DNA of 16,726 nt from positions 1-16,726 of the forward strand of contig JAGCQO010000281.1 in NCBI GenBank assembly GCA_017965125.1, read 5' to 3'. The translations under genes and the position numbers were made by a program. A model generated the notes under the pieces. That model saw only the letters and a program-made list of their open reading frames with translations, did not search any database and had not been told where the DNA came from. Position 1 is the first letter of the stretch; the number at the start of each line of letters is the position of its first letter. This DNA comes from Paludibacteraceae bacterium (GTDB taxonomy: Bacteria; Bacteroidota; Bacteroidia; Bacteroidales; Paludibacteraceae). Of the stretch, positions 5,464-12,888 are shown piece by piece.

Positions 5464-7722
5464 ATGATGAAAACGAGCTTCAAAATCTTATTGCTGCTGA
5501 TGTCTGCGTTTGCGACAACAGCGCTGGCGCAAGTGAATAAAATTCCGTCTGACACTCGACTGTATCTCCAGTTGGTGGAGGCAAGTAACAAATCAAATGC
5601 TGTTAAGTTCCGCAATAGTCAGGAAGCTGGGCAGAAGGAAGCCAAACTGTTCGTGTCCTGCGCTCCCGATGCTGACGCAAAAGCTATTGCGGCACAGATA
5701 AAGGCTTTAGGCGCCAAACCTCAGGGTGTAATCGGCCGTTATATCATGGTCAGCACGCCTGTCGGCTTGGTAGAGCAGATAGCCGCCATCGAAGGCGTGA
5801 CCTACATCAGCAAAAGCCCGAGTGTCAATCTGAATACAGTCATCTCAAAGGAAGTGACAGGCGCGGCGAAGGCGCATGCTGGTTCCGACGGTCTGCCGCA
5901 AGCTTTTACTGGAAAGGGAGTCGTTGTTGGCGTGATTGATGCTGGCTTTGATTTGGAACATCCGGCTTTTAAGGATTCCGAAGGCAATTTGCGCATCAAG
6001 GCGTATTATGCGCCAGAGTTGCCGCTCCCGGATGGTGCATCACCCATTGTGACTCAGGATGGTACGACGCTGGCTGGCAGGGATTTCACCACGTCGGAGG
6101 CTATACTGGGAAAGAAGTACGATACAAAAGTGGCAAGCCACGGTTCCCATTGCGCTTCAACGGCGGCAGGCTCGACATTTGATTGGGCTGGAGGCATGTC
6201 TCCTGATGCCGATCTTGTGCTTTGCTCATTAGCTGATTCTGGTGAAGATGAAGACGATTTTGAAATCACAGGAGAATCTACAGAGGGCGTTAGTTATAGT
6301 CTGATGCAAAGCATTCTTTATATATGCGATTATGCCAAGCGTGCGGGCAAACCATGCATTATCAGCATGAGCCTGAATAGTCAGGAGGGTCCGCATGACG
6401 GCAGTAGCTTCATCTCGTCCATGTTGAATCAGATGGCGCTTGACAATACGAATATGGCGATGGCTGTAGGCAACGAAGGTGGCTATAAATGCTACATCGG
6501 TCACACATTTGCCGACAATGACACTCTGCATAGCATGGTGCAAGGTAAGTTGAGCGCATTTGCCTATACGCGCGCTCCGGGAGAAATGGCTTTCCAGATA
6601 GGCATATACGACAAAGAAAACAAGAAAGAGGTGTGGCGTTCGGAACTTTTGAGCAGTGCAGATGGCGGTTGCAGTTTCATCTTAGGTTTTGGTGATTATT
6701 ATGCTGGCGTGACAAATACTGACCAGCACGAAGACATCAAGAACCACATGAATAATATCATGACAGGTGTCATGAATTTTAGTATCGGTAAACTGGAGGA
6801 CGGACGCGCCAAGTTGTTCCTTCGAGTTATGGGCAATCCGAAAGATTACAATATGACATTCCACATAACCAGCGCGGAGAACAGTGTTGTTGACGTTTGG
6901 GGCGACGATGGCGAGTACCTCGCAGAGGAAGGAAGCGACTATTACACGGCAGGTAGCAATAGTGTAAGCATGGGAGACTGGAGTACTGGCGGAAATATCA
7001 TTTCTGTGGGCTCATGGGTTTCCAAGACATCGTATACTAATATAAAAGGAGAAACGGCGTCTGCCTCGGCACTCAAGATAGGCGACGGTGTAGGCTCCTT
7101 CTCGCCTTTCAGCAGTCACGGCACGGATGTCGCTGGTAATTCTTATCCGTATGTCTCTGCGCCTGGCACACTGATAATTTCAGCGGTGAACCGCAACGAC
7201 ATATTGTCGTATTCAGAACCGGAGACTAACGACGATGTCGTGGTGAAGGACGAGAACGGTTTTATCTGGGGAGCTATGAGCGGCACATCGATGGCTACGC
7301 CTACCGTTGCCGGAATCATCGCGCTGTGGCTTGAGGCTAACCCCGACCTGACCTATGAGGAAATCAAGGAGACCATCGCCGCGACATCAAATACCGACGA
7401 GTTCACCGAGGCTAATCCTATTCGCTTCGGTCACGGCAAGATTAATGCCTACAAGGGACTGCTCCACGTGTTGGGTCTCACTACCAGCGTTCCTGAGCTT
7501 AGTCAGAACCAGCCTGAGGGCGTGACATTCCGCTTGGTCGGCGACTGTCTCTATATCGACGGAGCGGAGGACGGCACAGCCATCCGCATATACGCCACTA
7601 ACGGACAATTCATCTCGTCGGCAAAACTCGCCAACGGCAGCATCAACCTTCCATCAGGCTTGCCAACTGGAGTCTATGCTGTGCAGGTGGGCAAATTGGG
7701 CTCAACGCTGATTCGCAAATAA
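5464..7722 (+). CDS. Secreted subtilisin-like serine protease (S8) with type IX-like C-terminal domain
   Basis: A 752-aa preproprotease. Residues 1-22 are a signal peptide (ends LAQ). Residues about 30-130 look like an I9-type propeptide. The catalytic domain (about 150-675) has Asp159 in GVIDAGFD, His226 in SHGSHCAS, the oxyanion Asn337 in AVGNEGG, and Ser609 in SGTSMATP, all intact. About 270 residues separate Asn337 and Ser609, including a probable beta-sandwich insert (residues about 345-500), as in several large Bacteroidota subtilases. The last about 65 residues (IRIYATNGQFISS, then LPTGVYAVQVG and a terminal LIRK) resemble the Por/type A sorting domain that directs type IX secretion to the cell surface; no type IX genes are in this window to confirm it. 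The gene stands alone after a 266-bp upstream region. The ATG at 5464 directly precedes the signal peptide. Confidence 0.9.
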   Translation: MMKTSFKILLLLMSAFATTALAQVNKIPSDTRLYLQLVEASNKSNAVKFRNSQEAGQKEAKLFVSCAPDADAKAIAAQIKALGAKPQGVIGRYIMVSTPVGLVEQIAAIEGVTYISKSPSVNLNTVISKEVTGAAKAHAGSDGLPQAFTGKGVVVGVIDAGFDLEHPAFKDSEGNLRIKAYYAPELPLPDGASPIVTQDGTTLAGRDFTTSEAILGKKYDTKVASHGSHCASTAAGSTFDWAGGMSPDADLVLCSLADSGEDEDDFEITGESTEGVSYSLMQSILYICDYAKRAGKPCIISMSLNSQEGPHDGSSFISSMLNQMALDNTNMAMAVGNEGGYKCYIGHTFADNDTLHSMVQGKLSAFAYTRAPGEMAFQIGIYDKENKKEVWRSELLSSADGGCSFILGFGDYYAGVTNTDQHEDIKNHMNNIMTGVMNFSIGKLEDGRAKLFLRVMGNPKDYNMTFHITSAENSVVDVWGDDGEYLAEEGSDYYTAGSNSVSMGDWSTGGNIISVGSWVSKTSYTNIKGETASASALKIGDGVGSFSPFSSHGTDVAGNSYPYVSAPGTLIISAVNRNDILSYSEPETNDDVVVKDENGFIWGAMSGTSMATPTVAGIIALWLEANPDLTYEEIKETIAATSNTDEFTEANPIRFGHGKINAYKGLLHVLGLTTSVPELSQNQPEGVTFRLVGDCLYIDGAEDGTAIRIYATNGQFISSAKLANGSINLPSGLPTGVYAVQVGKLGSTLIRK

Positions 7723-7793
7723 TCATCCATTCTTCAAAGAACAGCATGATTGAGATTCTGCGCAATTGCGATATGTCGTTAGTCATTACAGTG

Positions 7794-7799
7794 AAGGAG
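7794..7799 (+). promoter_or_regulatory. Shine-Dalgarno-like AAGGAG before the dehydrogenase fragment
   Basis: AAGGAG sits 5 nt before the ATG at 7805. Clear Shine-Dalgarno sites are uncommon in Bacteroidota, and none of the neighbouring genes has one. It favours translation of the fragment from 7805 rather than from the upstream TTG at 7766. Confidence 0.5.
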
Positions 7800-7804
7800 T
7801 AAAT

Positions 7805-8263
7805 ATGAACCGTTTTGCTTTTCCGTGTACCACATATTATCGTTTTGTTTATCATGTGCTGGATGGCAGGCTCTATGCTGGCAAGCGTCAGGACTGGATG
7901 GTGCACATGATCGGTCATTCCGTTGGAGCATGGACGCACGCCGCTCACGGTTTCTGTCTGGCGGCAGTCTCAATGGCTTATTATAAACGTGCGATGAAAA
8001 ACGGCTTGGACAAGTTCGTGCGTTATGCGCGCAACGTGTGGGGCATCAGCGGAGAAGGCATGACCGATGAGCAGATAGCCGAGGCTGGACTCGAGGCGTT
8101 GAAGGGGTGGATGGTGGAGATAGGCCTTCCGTTGAAAATCAGCGAGATAGGCGCGACTGTGGAAATGATACCTGGCATTACCCAAGGCACAATCTGCTAT
8201 CCTGCTGGTTATATGGACCTTAAGCCAGAGGACGTTACTGAGATTTTGAAAGAGAGTATGTAA
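7805..8263 (+). pseudogene. 5'-truncated iron-containing alcohol dehydrogenase (C-terminal domain only)
   Basis: A 152-codon frame equivalent to the C-terminal part of butanol dehydrogenase/YqhD-type Fe-ADHs, which are normally about 380-390 residues. The match begins near residue 20 (LYAGKRQDWMVHM), continues through GHSVGAWTHAAHG with the two C-terminal metal-binding histidines (His38, His48), then YARNVWGI, EGMTDEQIAEAGL, and ends in the typical EILKESM. The whole N-terminal Rossmann-like NAD(P) domain and the first two metal ligands (Asp, His) are missing. The bases upstream to 7723 show no remnant of them. The frame is intact and has a Shine-Dalgarno-like site, so either a deletion remnant or a small expressed protein with a new N-terminus (first about 15 residues aromatic-rich, not family-like). 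It lies 28 bp before the decarboxylase gene. Confidence 0.8.
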
Positions 8264-8291
8264 TATTGTTTAACGCAAAACACTGATAGTC

Positions 8292-9506
8292 ATGAAAAAG
8301 CGTTTGGTTTTATTGGCAACATTGCTTGCCTTTGCTTTGAGTTTGTCGGCACGCAGCTCGGGCTTCAAGGAGTTGGACAAGTGGACCGAGATATGGAAGG
8401 AGAAATGTTCGTCGATGTTCGGTTATCCGGTTAATGAAGATTCGCCTTTGGAAGGGTTTTATCGGTGGTTTGTGTCGTCAGGCATGAGCAAGCTGAACCT
8501 GAATAATGTCGGTGACCCGATAACCGACGAGCCATTCCCGCTTTCTACTCATTATTTTGAGCGTGAGGTTATTGAGTTCTTTGCGCCGCTTTACGGCTAC
8601 ACCAAAAGCAATGTGTGGGGCATAGTGACCCACAGCGGAACGGACGGCAACAACCACGGCATCTATTTCGGAGCCAAGTATTTGTATAACAAGACAGGAA
8701 AGATGCCTGTCGTGTATGTTTCCGATGAGGCTCATTATTCAAACCTGCGTTTGTGCGACTTGCAGAATCTCGACGTGCGCATCATCAAGAGCGACGCCAT
8801 GGGACGCATGTTGCCGGACGAGTTGGAAAAGGCGCTTGACGTGTCGCGTCCGGTGCTGATGGTTTATGCCATGGGTTCGACCTTCAAAGGCGCGGTCGAT
8901 GACCAAGTCGCGTTGAACGCCGTTCTGGACAAGCATCCGGGGCTGGTCGTTTATCGCCATGTGGATGCGGCGTTGTTCGGCGGCTATCTGCCTTTCACCG
9001 AGCACAATGATTTGGTGAACTGCGTTAAGATGCGTTATGAGTCCATAGCCATAAGCGGACACAAGTTCTTCGGCATCGACAGTCCGTCGGGCTTGTTCCT
9101 TTGCTCGCGCGAGGTCTATGACAACCAGAATAATTTCAACGTCACATACCTGAACAGCAATATGCGCATGATAAACTGTTCGCGCGACGCCATCCAGCCG
9201 CTCAAGTTCTGGTGGCTTATTCAGACGGTCGGCTACGACAATTGGAAGAAGCAGGCGCAGCAGATGATGGAATGCGCAAGCTACCTCAAGCAGCAGCTCG
9301 ATAAAATCGGTTGGCCGGCATGGCAAAATGAATACAGCAACACCGTCTTCTTCAAACGTCCGTCGGCGGAGATAATCGAGCGTTACACACTGGCGCTCGG
9401 CAACGATGAGCGTTTCGGCGGCGAGCTGGCTCATATCGTCGTCATGCAGCATTTGACCAAGAAAAAAATCGACATCATCATCTCTGAGTTGCAGAAGTGT
9501 AAGTAA
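8292..9506 (+). CDS. Histidine-decarboxylase-like PLP enzyme with N-terminal signal peptide
   Basis: A 404-aa group II PLP decarboxylase. Pattern and length after the signal (about 380) fit bacterial PLP-dependent histidine decarboxylases (Hdc), which convert histidine to histamine. Seen: GYPVNEDSPLEGFYRW near the N-terminus, WGIVTHSGTDGNNHG (phosphate site, with SGTDGN where classical Hdc has GGTEGN), SDEAHYS with the cofactor-stacking His148, HVDAAL with Asp225 binding the pyridine nitrogen, and SGHKFFG with Schiff-base Lys258; ISGHK and the C-terminal W-x-NE(Y)SNTVFF motif are also kept. Residues 1-20 (MKKR, then LVLLATLLAFALSLSA) look like a cleavable Sec signal, unusual for a PLP enzyme. 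Substrate (histidine or another amino acid) is not certain. It is 28 bp after the dehydrogenase fragment and 35 bp before the flavodoxin-like gene. No antiporter lies nearby. Confidence 0.85.
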   Translation: MKKRLVLLATLLAFALSLSARSSGFKELDKWTEIWKEKCSSMFGYPVNEDSPLEGFYRWFVSSGMSKLNLNNVGDPITDEPFPLSTHYFEREVIEFFAPLYGYTKSNVWGIVTHSGTDGNNHGIYFGAKYLYNKTGKMPVVYVSDEAHYSNLRLCDLQNLDVRIIKSDAMGRMLPDELEKALDVSRPVLMVYAMGSTFKGAVDDQVALNAVLDKHPGLVVYRHVDAALFGGYLPFTEHNDLVNCVKMRYESIAISGHKFFGIDSPSGLFLCSREVYDNQNNFNVTYLNSNMRMINCSRDAIQPLKFWWLIQTVGYDNWKKQAQQMMECASYLKQQLDKIGWPAWQNEYSNTVFFKRPSAEIIERYTLALGNDERFGGELAHIVVMQHLTKKKIDIIISELQKCK

Positions 9507-9541
9507 TGGTGACTGCTTAGCAATCATAATTGTACAAGGGA

Positions 9542-10207
9542 ATGAAAGCGATATTCATCAACGGTTCGCCTCGGCGTAATAAGAATACGGCACAGATGCT
9601 GGAAAGCGCAATGAAAGGTGCGCGCGAGGCTGGTGCGGAGGTAGAGATGGTGCATCTTTATGGTTTGAACTATAAAGGCTGCATGAGTTGTTTCCTGTGC
9701 AAGCGTAAAGGTAACACGGCAAATGGGCTTTGTGGTTTCAAAGATGAGTTGCAGGCTGTGTTGGAGCGTGTTGTTGATGCCGATGTGCTTGTTGTAGGCT
9801 CGCCGGTTTATGATTCGTTCCCAAGCGCCATGACACGTGCGTTTATTGAGCGACTCGTTTTTCCTGCGGTTAATTATAATGACTATTCAAAACCGCTTAT
9901 TCGCAAGCCTTTGCGTTGTGCCACCATCTACACCATGAATTGCTCCGAGGATTTGATGAAACCGCTGCATTACGACATATTGCTGGGCGAAAGCGCAAAG
10001 GTGCTCAGCATATTTGGACATGAGACAGAGATGCTTTGTTCTCATGAAACTTACCAGTTCAACGACTACAGTAAATACGAAACCGCAGTGGACGAACCGA
10101 CTCGTGCTCGTATTCGCGAAACACGCTTCCCACAAGACTTGCAGAAGGCCTACGATTTGGGCAAACGCTTAGTGCAGCAATGTCTTGCCGACATGGAACC
10201 ACATTGA
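9542..10207 (+). CDS. Flavodoxin-like NAD(P)H-dependent FMN reductase
   Basis: A 221-aa cytoplasmic flavoprotein of the NADPH-dependent FMN reductase/iron-sulfur flavoprotein-like group. The phosphate-binding loop is INGSPRRNKNT (residues 6-16), followed by the helix and AEVEMVHLY strand; GSPVYDSFPSAMTRAFIERL (86-105) binds the flavin isoalloxazine. The Cys cluster KGCMSCFLCK with C47, C50, C53 and a later C64 resembles the Cys set of iron-sulfur flavoproteins, but the last spacing (10 residues) is longer than the CX2CX2CX4-7C I know, so an Fe-S cluster is uncertain. The ATG at 9542 is chosen over a TTG at 9530, because the family starts directly with MKAIFINGS. It reduces flavin or quinone-like substrates; the partner is unknown. 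Confidence 0.85.
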   Translation: MKAIFINGSPRRNKNTAQMLESAMKGAREAGAEVEMVHLYGLNYKGCMSCFLCKRKGNTANGLCGFKDELQAVLERVVDADVLVVGSPVYDSFPSAMTRAFIERLVFPAVNYNDYSKPLIRKPLRCATIYTMNCSEDLMKPLHYDILLGESAKVLSIFGHETEMLCSHETYQFNDYSKYETAVDEPTRARIRETRFPQDLQKAYDLGKRLVQQCLADMEPH

Positions 10208-10237
10208 GAAACCTTAATCTATTAACCTTAAATTGTA

Positions 10238-10993
10238 ATGCCTATGAAAATTCAAGCAATCAGAATGTTCGACCATGGTTTCATGAGTCAGCCGTTTGCT
10301 TTTGGCGGCGAGGAGGGCAAGGAGTCCTTCGATGAACAAATCATTTATCGTAGCAGTTTACAGAATTTCCTGATTGACACAGGCAGTGAAGTTATTCTTG
10401 TGGACACGGGTATGCCGGACGGTTATGCCGGAGCGCCGAAGAAAAACGGTGTGCCGCTGTGGATGGGCGAGAAGCTGGCTGAGTATATCGACGCGTTTGC
10501 GGCTACTGGCTATAAGCCTGAGCAGGTGACCAAGATTCTCGTCACTCACAAGCATCCGGACCATACCGGGGCGTTGAACCATTTCCCGAACGCGAAGGTC
10601 TTCATCTCGCCTGAGGATGCCGACGCCATGAAGCTGGAGGGCGACAACATCGTGCGTGTGGCTTACAAGGACGGCGCGTATCACAACTTCCCGGCGGCAG
10701 AGAAAATAGCCGACGGCATTTGGTTCGTCGCAGCGAAGGGTCACACCAACGGCAACAGCATCATCATAGCCGAGGACGAAGGACTTTTCTACATGTTCCA
10801 CGGCGATGTGACCTACTGTGACGCCGCGCTCAAAGCCAACAAGCTGAGCATCGTCTTCGAGGACATTGCTGCTGCGCGCGTGACGCTCGACAATGTTCGC
10901 GAATTCATCAAGAACAATCCTACGGTTTATCTCTCGACTCATTGTCCAGAAGGCTACGAGAACTTGGAGATGAAGCGTGTAATGAAACTCTAA
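10238..10993 (+). CDS. Metallo-beta-lactamase-fold hydrolase
   Basis: A 251-aa MBL-fold protein with a full binuclear metal site: THKHPDH (His104, His106, Asp108, His109), GHT (His169), HGD (Asp190) and STHCPEG (His235). It has no signal peptide, so it acts in the cytoplasm. VDTGMPDGYAGAPKKNG and a long beta-rich front half fit the lactonase/glyoxalase II-like group with substrates such as lactones or thioesters rather than a beta-lactamase. It lies 30 bp after the flavodoxin-like gene and 11 bp before the carbonic-anhydrase-like gene. The ATG at 10238 and one at 10244 (MKIQ) are both possible. Confidence 0.85.
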   Translation: MPMKIQAIRMFDHGFMSQPFAFGGEEGKESFDEQIIYRSSLQNFLIDTGSEVILVDTGMPDGYAGAPKKNGVPLWMGEKLAEYIDAFAATGYKPEQVTKILVTHKHPDHTGALNHFPNAKVFISPEDADAMKLEGDNIVRVAYKDGAYHNFPAAEKIADGIWFVAAKGHTNGNSIIIAEDEGLFYMFHGDVTYCDAALKANKLSIVFEDIAAARVTLDNVREFIKNNPTVYLSTHCPEGYENLEMKRVMKL

Positions 10994-11004
10994 AACAGAG
11001 ATTT

Positions 11005-11547
11005 ATGATAGACCAGATAATTGCTTTCAACAAGACTTTCGTCGAACAGAAAGGCTATGAGAAGTACGTCACCAGCAAGTATCCCGACAAGAAACTGGCT
11101 GTGCTTTCGTGCATGGACACGAGTCTGACAGAGCTTTTGCCGGCAGCGCTCGGACTTAAGAACTGCGACGCCAAAATCATCAAGAACGCCGGCGGACTCG
11201 TCATTTCGGCTTTCGACTCGGCCATGCGCAGCCTTATCGTCGCCATCTATGAGCTCGGCGTGGAGGAAATCATGGTGGTCGCCCATTCGCATTGCGGAGC
11301 GTGCCACATGAGCTACGACCATTTTCATCACCAGATGATAGCTCGTGGCGTGACCGACGAGACCCTTGACACCATCCGCAAGTGTGGCATCAACCTCGAC
11401 CATTGGCTCGAGGGGTTCAAAGACACGCCGGAGTCGGTAAGAAAAACGGTCGAGACCATAAAGACCCATCCGTTTGTGCCAAAGGACGTTGTGGTGCGTG
11501 GCTTCATCATCGATTCCGAGACTGGAGCGTTGGAAGATATTATTTAA
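11005..11547 (+). CDS. Beta-carbonic-anhydrase-like protein with altered active site
   Basis: A 180-aa cytoplasmic member of the bacterial beta-carbonic-anhydrase family. Zinc ligands are recognisable as Cys36 (SCMDTS), His94 and Cys97 (HSHCGAC); the core LTELLPAALGLKNCDAKIIK and IYELGVEEIMVVAHSH are typical. Two differences from the usual CMD-x-R and H-x-D-CGM: Arg of the Asp-Arg dyad is Ser40 (AGT) and the HxDCGM motif reads HSHCGA. Loss of that Arg normally destroys or changes CO2 hydration, so the protein may be inactive, regulatory or act on another small substrate (inference). The ATG at 11005 is preferred over an upstream frame extension (to 10942) that would overlap the MBL gene. It is 11 bp after the MBL gene and 36 bp before the winged-helix gene. 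Confidence 0.82.
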   Translation: MIDQIIAFNKTFVEQKGYEKYVTSKYPDKKLAVLSCMDTSLTELLPAALGLKNCDAKIIKNAGGLVISAFDSAMRSLIVAIYELGVEEIMVVAHSHCGACHMSYDHFHHQMIARGVTDETLDTIRKCGINLDHWLEGFKDTPESVRKTVETIKTHPFVPKDVVVRGFIIDSETGALEDII

Positions 11548-11583
11548 GCAGCAAGAGTATTAACCAGAAAAATATCTAATATT

Positions 11584-11757
11584 ATGAAAGAGAAAGTGTT
11601 ACAAGCAATGCGCGAGGCAGGCAAGCCTGTTTCGGCTGGAGACGTGACTAAAGCCTTAGGCGCCGACCGCAAGGAAGTTGACAAGGCCTTTGCTGAACTG
11701 AAAAAGGACGGCTCGATCGTGTCGCCTGTCCGTTGCAAGTGGGAGCCGGCTAAGTAA
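11584..11757 (+). CDS. Small winged-helix DNA-binding protein (57 aa)
   Basis: A complete 57-codon gene, MKEKVLQAMREAGKPVSAGD onward, ending VSPVRCKWEPAK and TAA at 11755-11757. The sequence fits a minimal winged helix: helix (EKVLQAMREAG), turn and recognition helix (DVTKALGADRKEVDKAFAEL), then a beta wing (KKDGSIVSPVRCKWEP). I recall that small proteins of this style are widespread in Bacteroidota and are usually annotated only as a DNA-binding or transcriptional regulator. It ends the 7805-11757 run, so it may regulate these genes or simply be co-transcribed. The following hairpin is a terminator. Confidence 0.85.
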   Translation: MKEKVLQAMREAGKPVSAGDVTKALGADRKEVDKAFAELKKDGSIVSPVRCKWEPAK

Positions 11758-11805
11758 AGAACCGTTTTCAATACGGCATTGCGGCCAAACAAGCTAAAAA
11801 AAGAA

Positions 11806-11840
11806 CACCCCCGAAAGATTGAACTTTCGGGGGTGAGTTT
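11806..11840. terminator. Bidirectional terminator between convergent genes
   Basis: A perfect 12-bp stem (CACCCCCGAAAG 11806-11817 / CTTTCGGGGGTG 11824-11835) with a 6-nt loop (ATTGAA) lies between the winged-helix gene and the convergent LRR gene. A-rich sequence precedes it (from 11796) and AGTTTTAT follows, so it can work in both directions. Confidence 0.88.
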
Positions 11841-11864
11841 TATAAAAGTGTTTCAGAATCTGAA

Positions 11865-12548
11865 TTATTCAGCAGGCTGAACCTCCTCGATGTTAGTGAA
11901 GTCGCTCCACTGCTTTGCGCTTGAGAAAGCGTCCTTTGTGCCTGGCTGTACGTTCACAACGCATGTAGAAGGGTCAACTGCGAAGAACACACCTTTGCCC
12001 ATCTTTGCGATTGGGGCGTTGCCCTCGACTGTGATTGAAGTCAGAGACTTGCAGTTGTAGTATGACTCTGCGCCGAGTTCCTTGACTGAAGCTGGGAAAG
12101 AAACCTCTGTCAGGTTGTAGCAAGCCCAGAATGCTTTGTAACCCACTGCTACAGTGTTCTTTGGGTAGATGACCTTCTGCAGCTTCTTAGCTCCAGAGCC
12201 ATTGCCGTTCTTGAAGAATGCGTATTGTGGAATAGTGTTCTCAGCGTATTTGCCCTTGACAGAATTGCTCTTTGTGCTTATCTCTGTGCCCTTGTCGCCG
12301 TCGTAAGCCTCGATGCGCACCTTGCTCAGGTCGATAACTTCAAGGTTCTTCATTTTGTCTCTCATTGTGACGAAGTCGCGAGCGTCCATGCTTCCCGACA
12401 AAATCAGGTGTGTGGTGTTAGCTCTCTCGTCGTATGTCAGAGCCTTCTCGAGGCCTCCTGGCACAACGCTTAATGTTTTTGTCACTTGAGCTTGGCTTAG
12501 CATAGTCATGCCCATAACTGATGCTAAAAGAAGAATGATTTTTTTCAT
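11865..12548 (-). CDS. BspA-type leucine-rich repeat surface protein
   Basis: A 227-aa secreted protein. Residues 1-20 are a signal peptide (MKKIILLLAS, ending SQA). The body has BspA/LRR_5-like repeats: LEVIDLSKVRIEA, IPQYAFFKN, LQKVIYPKNTVAVGYKAFWAC, LTEVSFPASVKELGAESYYNC and LTSITVEGNAPI. The repeats are of the type found in Bacteroidales surface proteins that bind host or other bacterial molecules (family knowledge; no partner can be read here). Compared with large BspA proteins it is short. Its 3' end has no type IX-like domain. It is transcribed from its own promoter at 12609-12639 and ends at the shared terminator. Confidence 0.85.
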   Translation of the reverse strand: MKKIILLLASVMGMTMLSQAQVTKTLSVVPGGLEKALTYDERANTTHLILSGSMDARDFVTMRDKMKNLEVIDLSKVRIEAYDGDKGTEISTKSNSVKGKYAENTIPQYAFFKNGNGSGAKKLQKVIYPKNTVAVGYKAFWACYNLTEVSFPASVKELGAESYYNCKSLTSITVEGNAPIAKMGKGVFFAVDPSTCVVNVQPGTKDAFSSAKQWSDFTNIEEVQPAE

Positions 12549-12608
12549 TTTTGTTGATTTAATCAGTTGTGTTGTTTATAGTATTGAAGTTTTTAATTCT
12601 GTCTTTCG

Positions 12609-12639
12609 CAAAAATATTTAGAATTCTCTATTTATCAAA
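12609..12639 (-). promoter_or_regulatory. Bacteroidales-type promoter for the LRR gene
   Basis: Read on the minus strand: TTTG (complement of CAAA at 12636-12639), 19 nt, TATTTTTG (complement of 12609-12616). Both boxes fit TTTG and TAnnTTTG exactly with ideal spacing. The transcript start near 12603 gives a leader of about 55 nt to the ATG at 12548. Confidence 0.7.
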
Positions 12640-12837
12640 ATCAAAAAGCATGCCATTGCTCTCAAAGATTTTCATTGTCCTATATATATAATGTGTATTG
12701 TGCCGATTAAGAGATTTAAAGATTTTTGTTAATTCGCAAAATGTGCATTTTATTGATTATGAATATTATACGCAAGATAATTAAAGATTTGTAGTTGTCT
12801 AATGTTTGTAAAAACATTACAATATGTTTATTTTTTC

Positions 12838-12845
12838 TAAATTTG
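12838..12845 (+). promoter_or_regulatory. Candidate -7 promoter element for the TMEM43-family gene
   Basis: TAAATTTG is a full match to TAnnTTTG and is placed for a leader of about 37 nt before the ATG at 12889. No TTTG occurs 19-21 nt upstream, so the -33 box is not supported. Confidence 0.45.
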
Positions 12846-12888
12846 TTCCGCATTTTTAAACATAACATTAATTAATAACAAATAGAAA

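Larger units (their letters stand above)
12549..12888. other. 340-bp AT-rich divergent promoter region
   Basis: No gene is supported here. The region is very AT-rich (11 G+C in 60 bases at 12781-12840) and carries one good minus-strand promoter and one plus-strand -7 candidate, listed separately. Remaining sequence contains T-tracts, A-tracts and a TA-repeat near 12684-12691 (TATATATA), without a recognisable hairpin. Confidence 0.6.

Noticed and set aside
8739..9527. Minus-strand frame opposite the decarboxylase (262 codons)
   Set aside because: The plus-strand frame has all PLP enzyme motifs; this is its shadow.
9530..9541. Upstream TTG start for the flavodoxin-like gene
   Set aside because: Adds MYKG before the family-typical MKAIFINGS; the ATG at 9542 fits better.
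10208..10237. CCTTAA direct repeat before the MBL gene
   Set aside because: Too short, and neither promoter box is matched; probably chance in an AT-rich gap.
10942..11004. Extended start for the carbonic-anhydrase-like gene
   Set aside because: It would overlap the end of the MBL gene; the ATG at 11005 matches the length of family N-termini.
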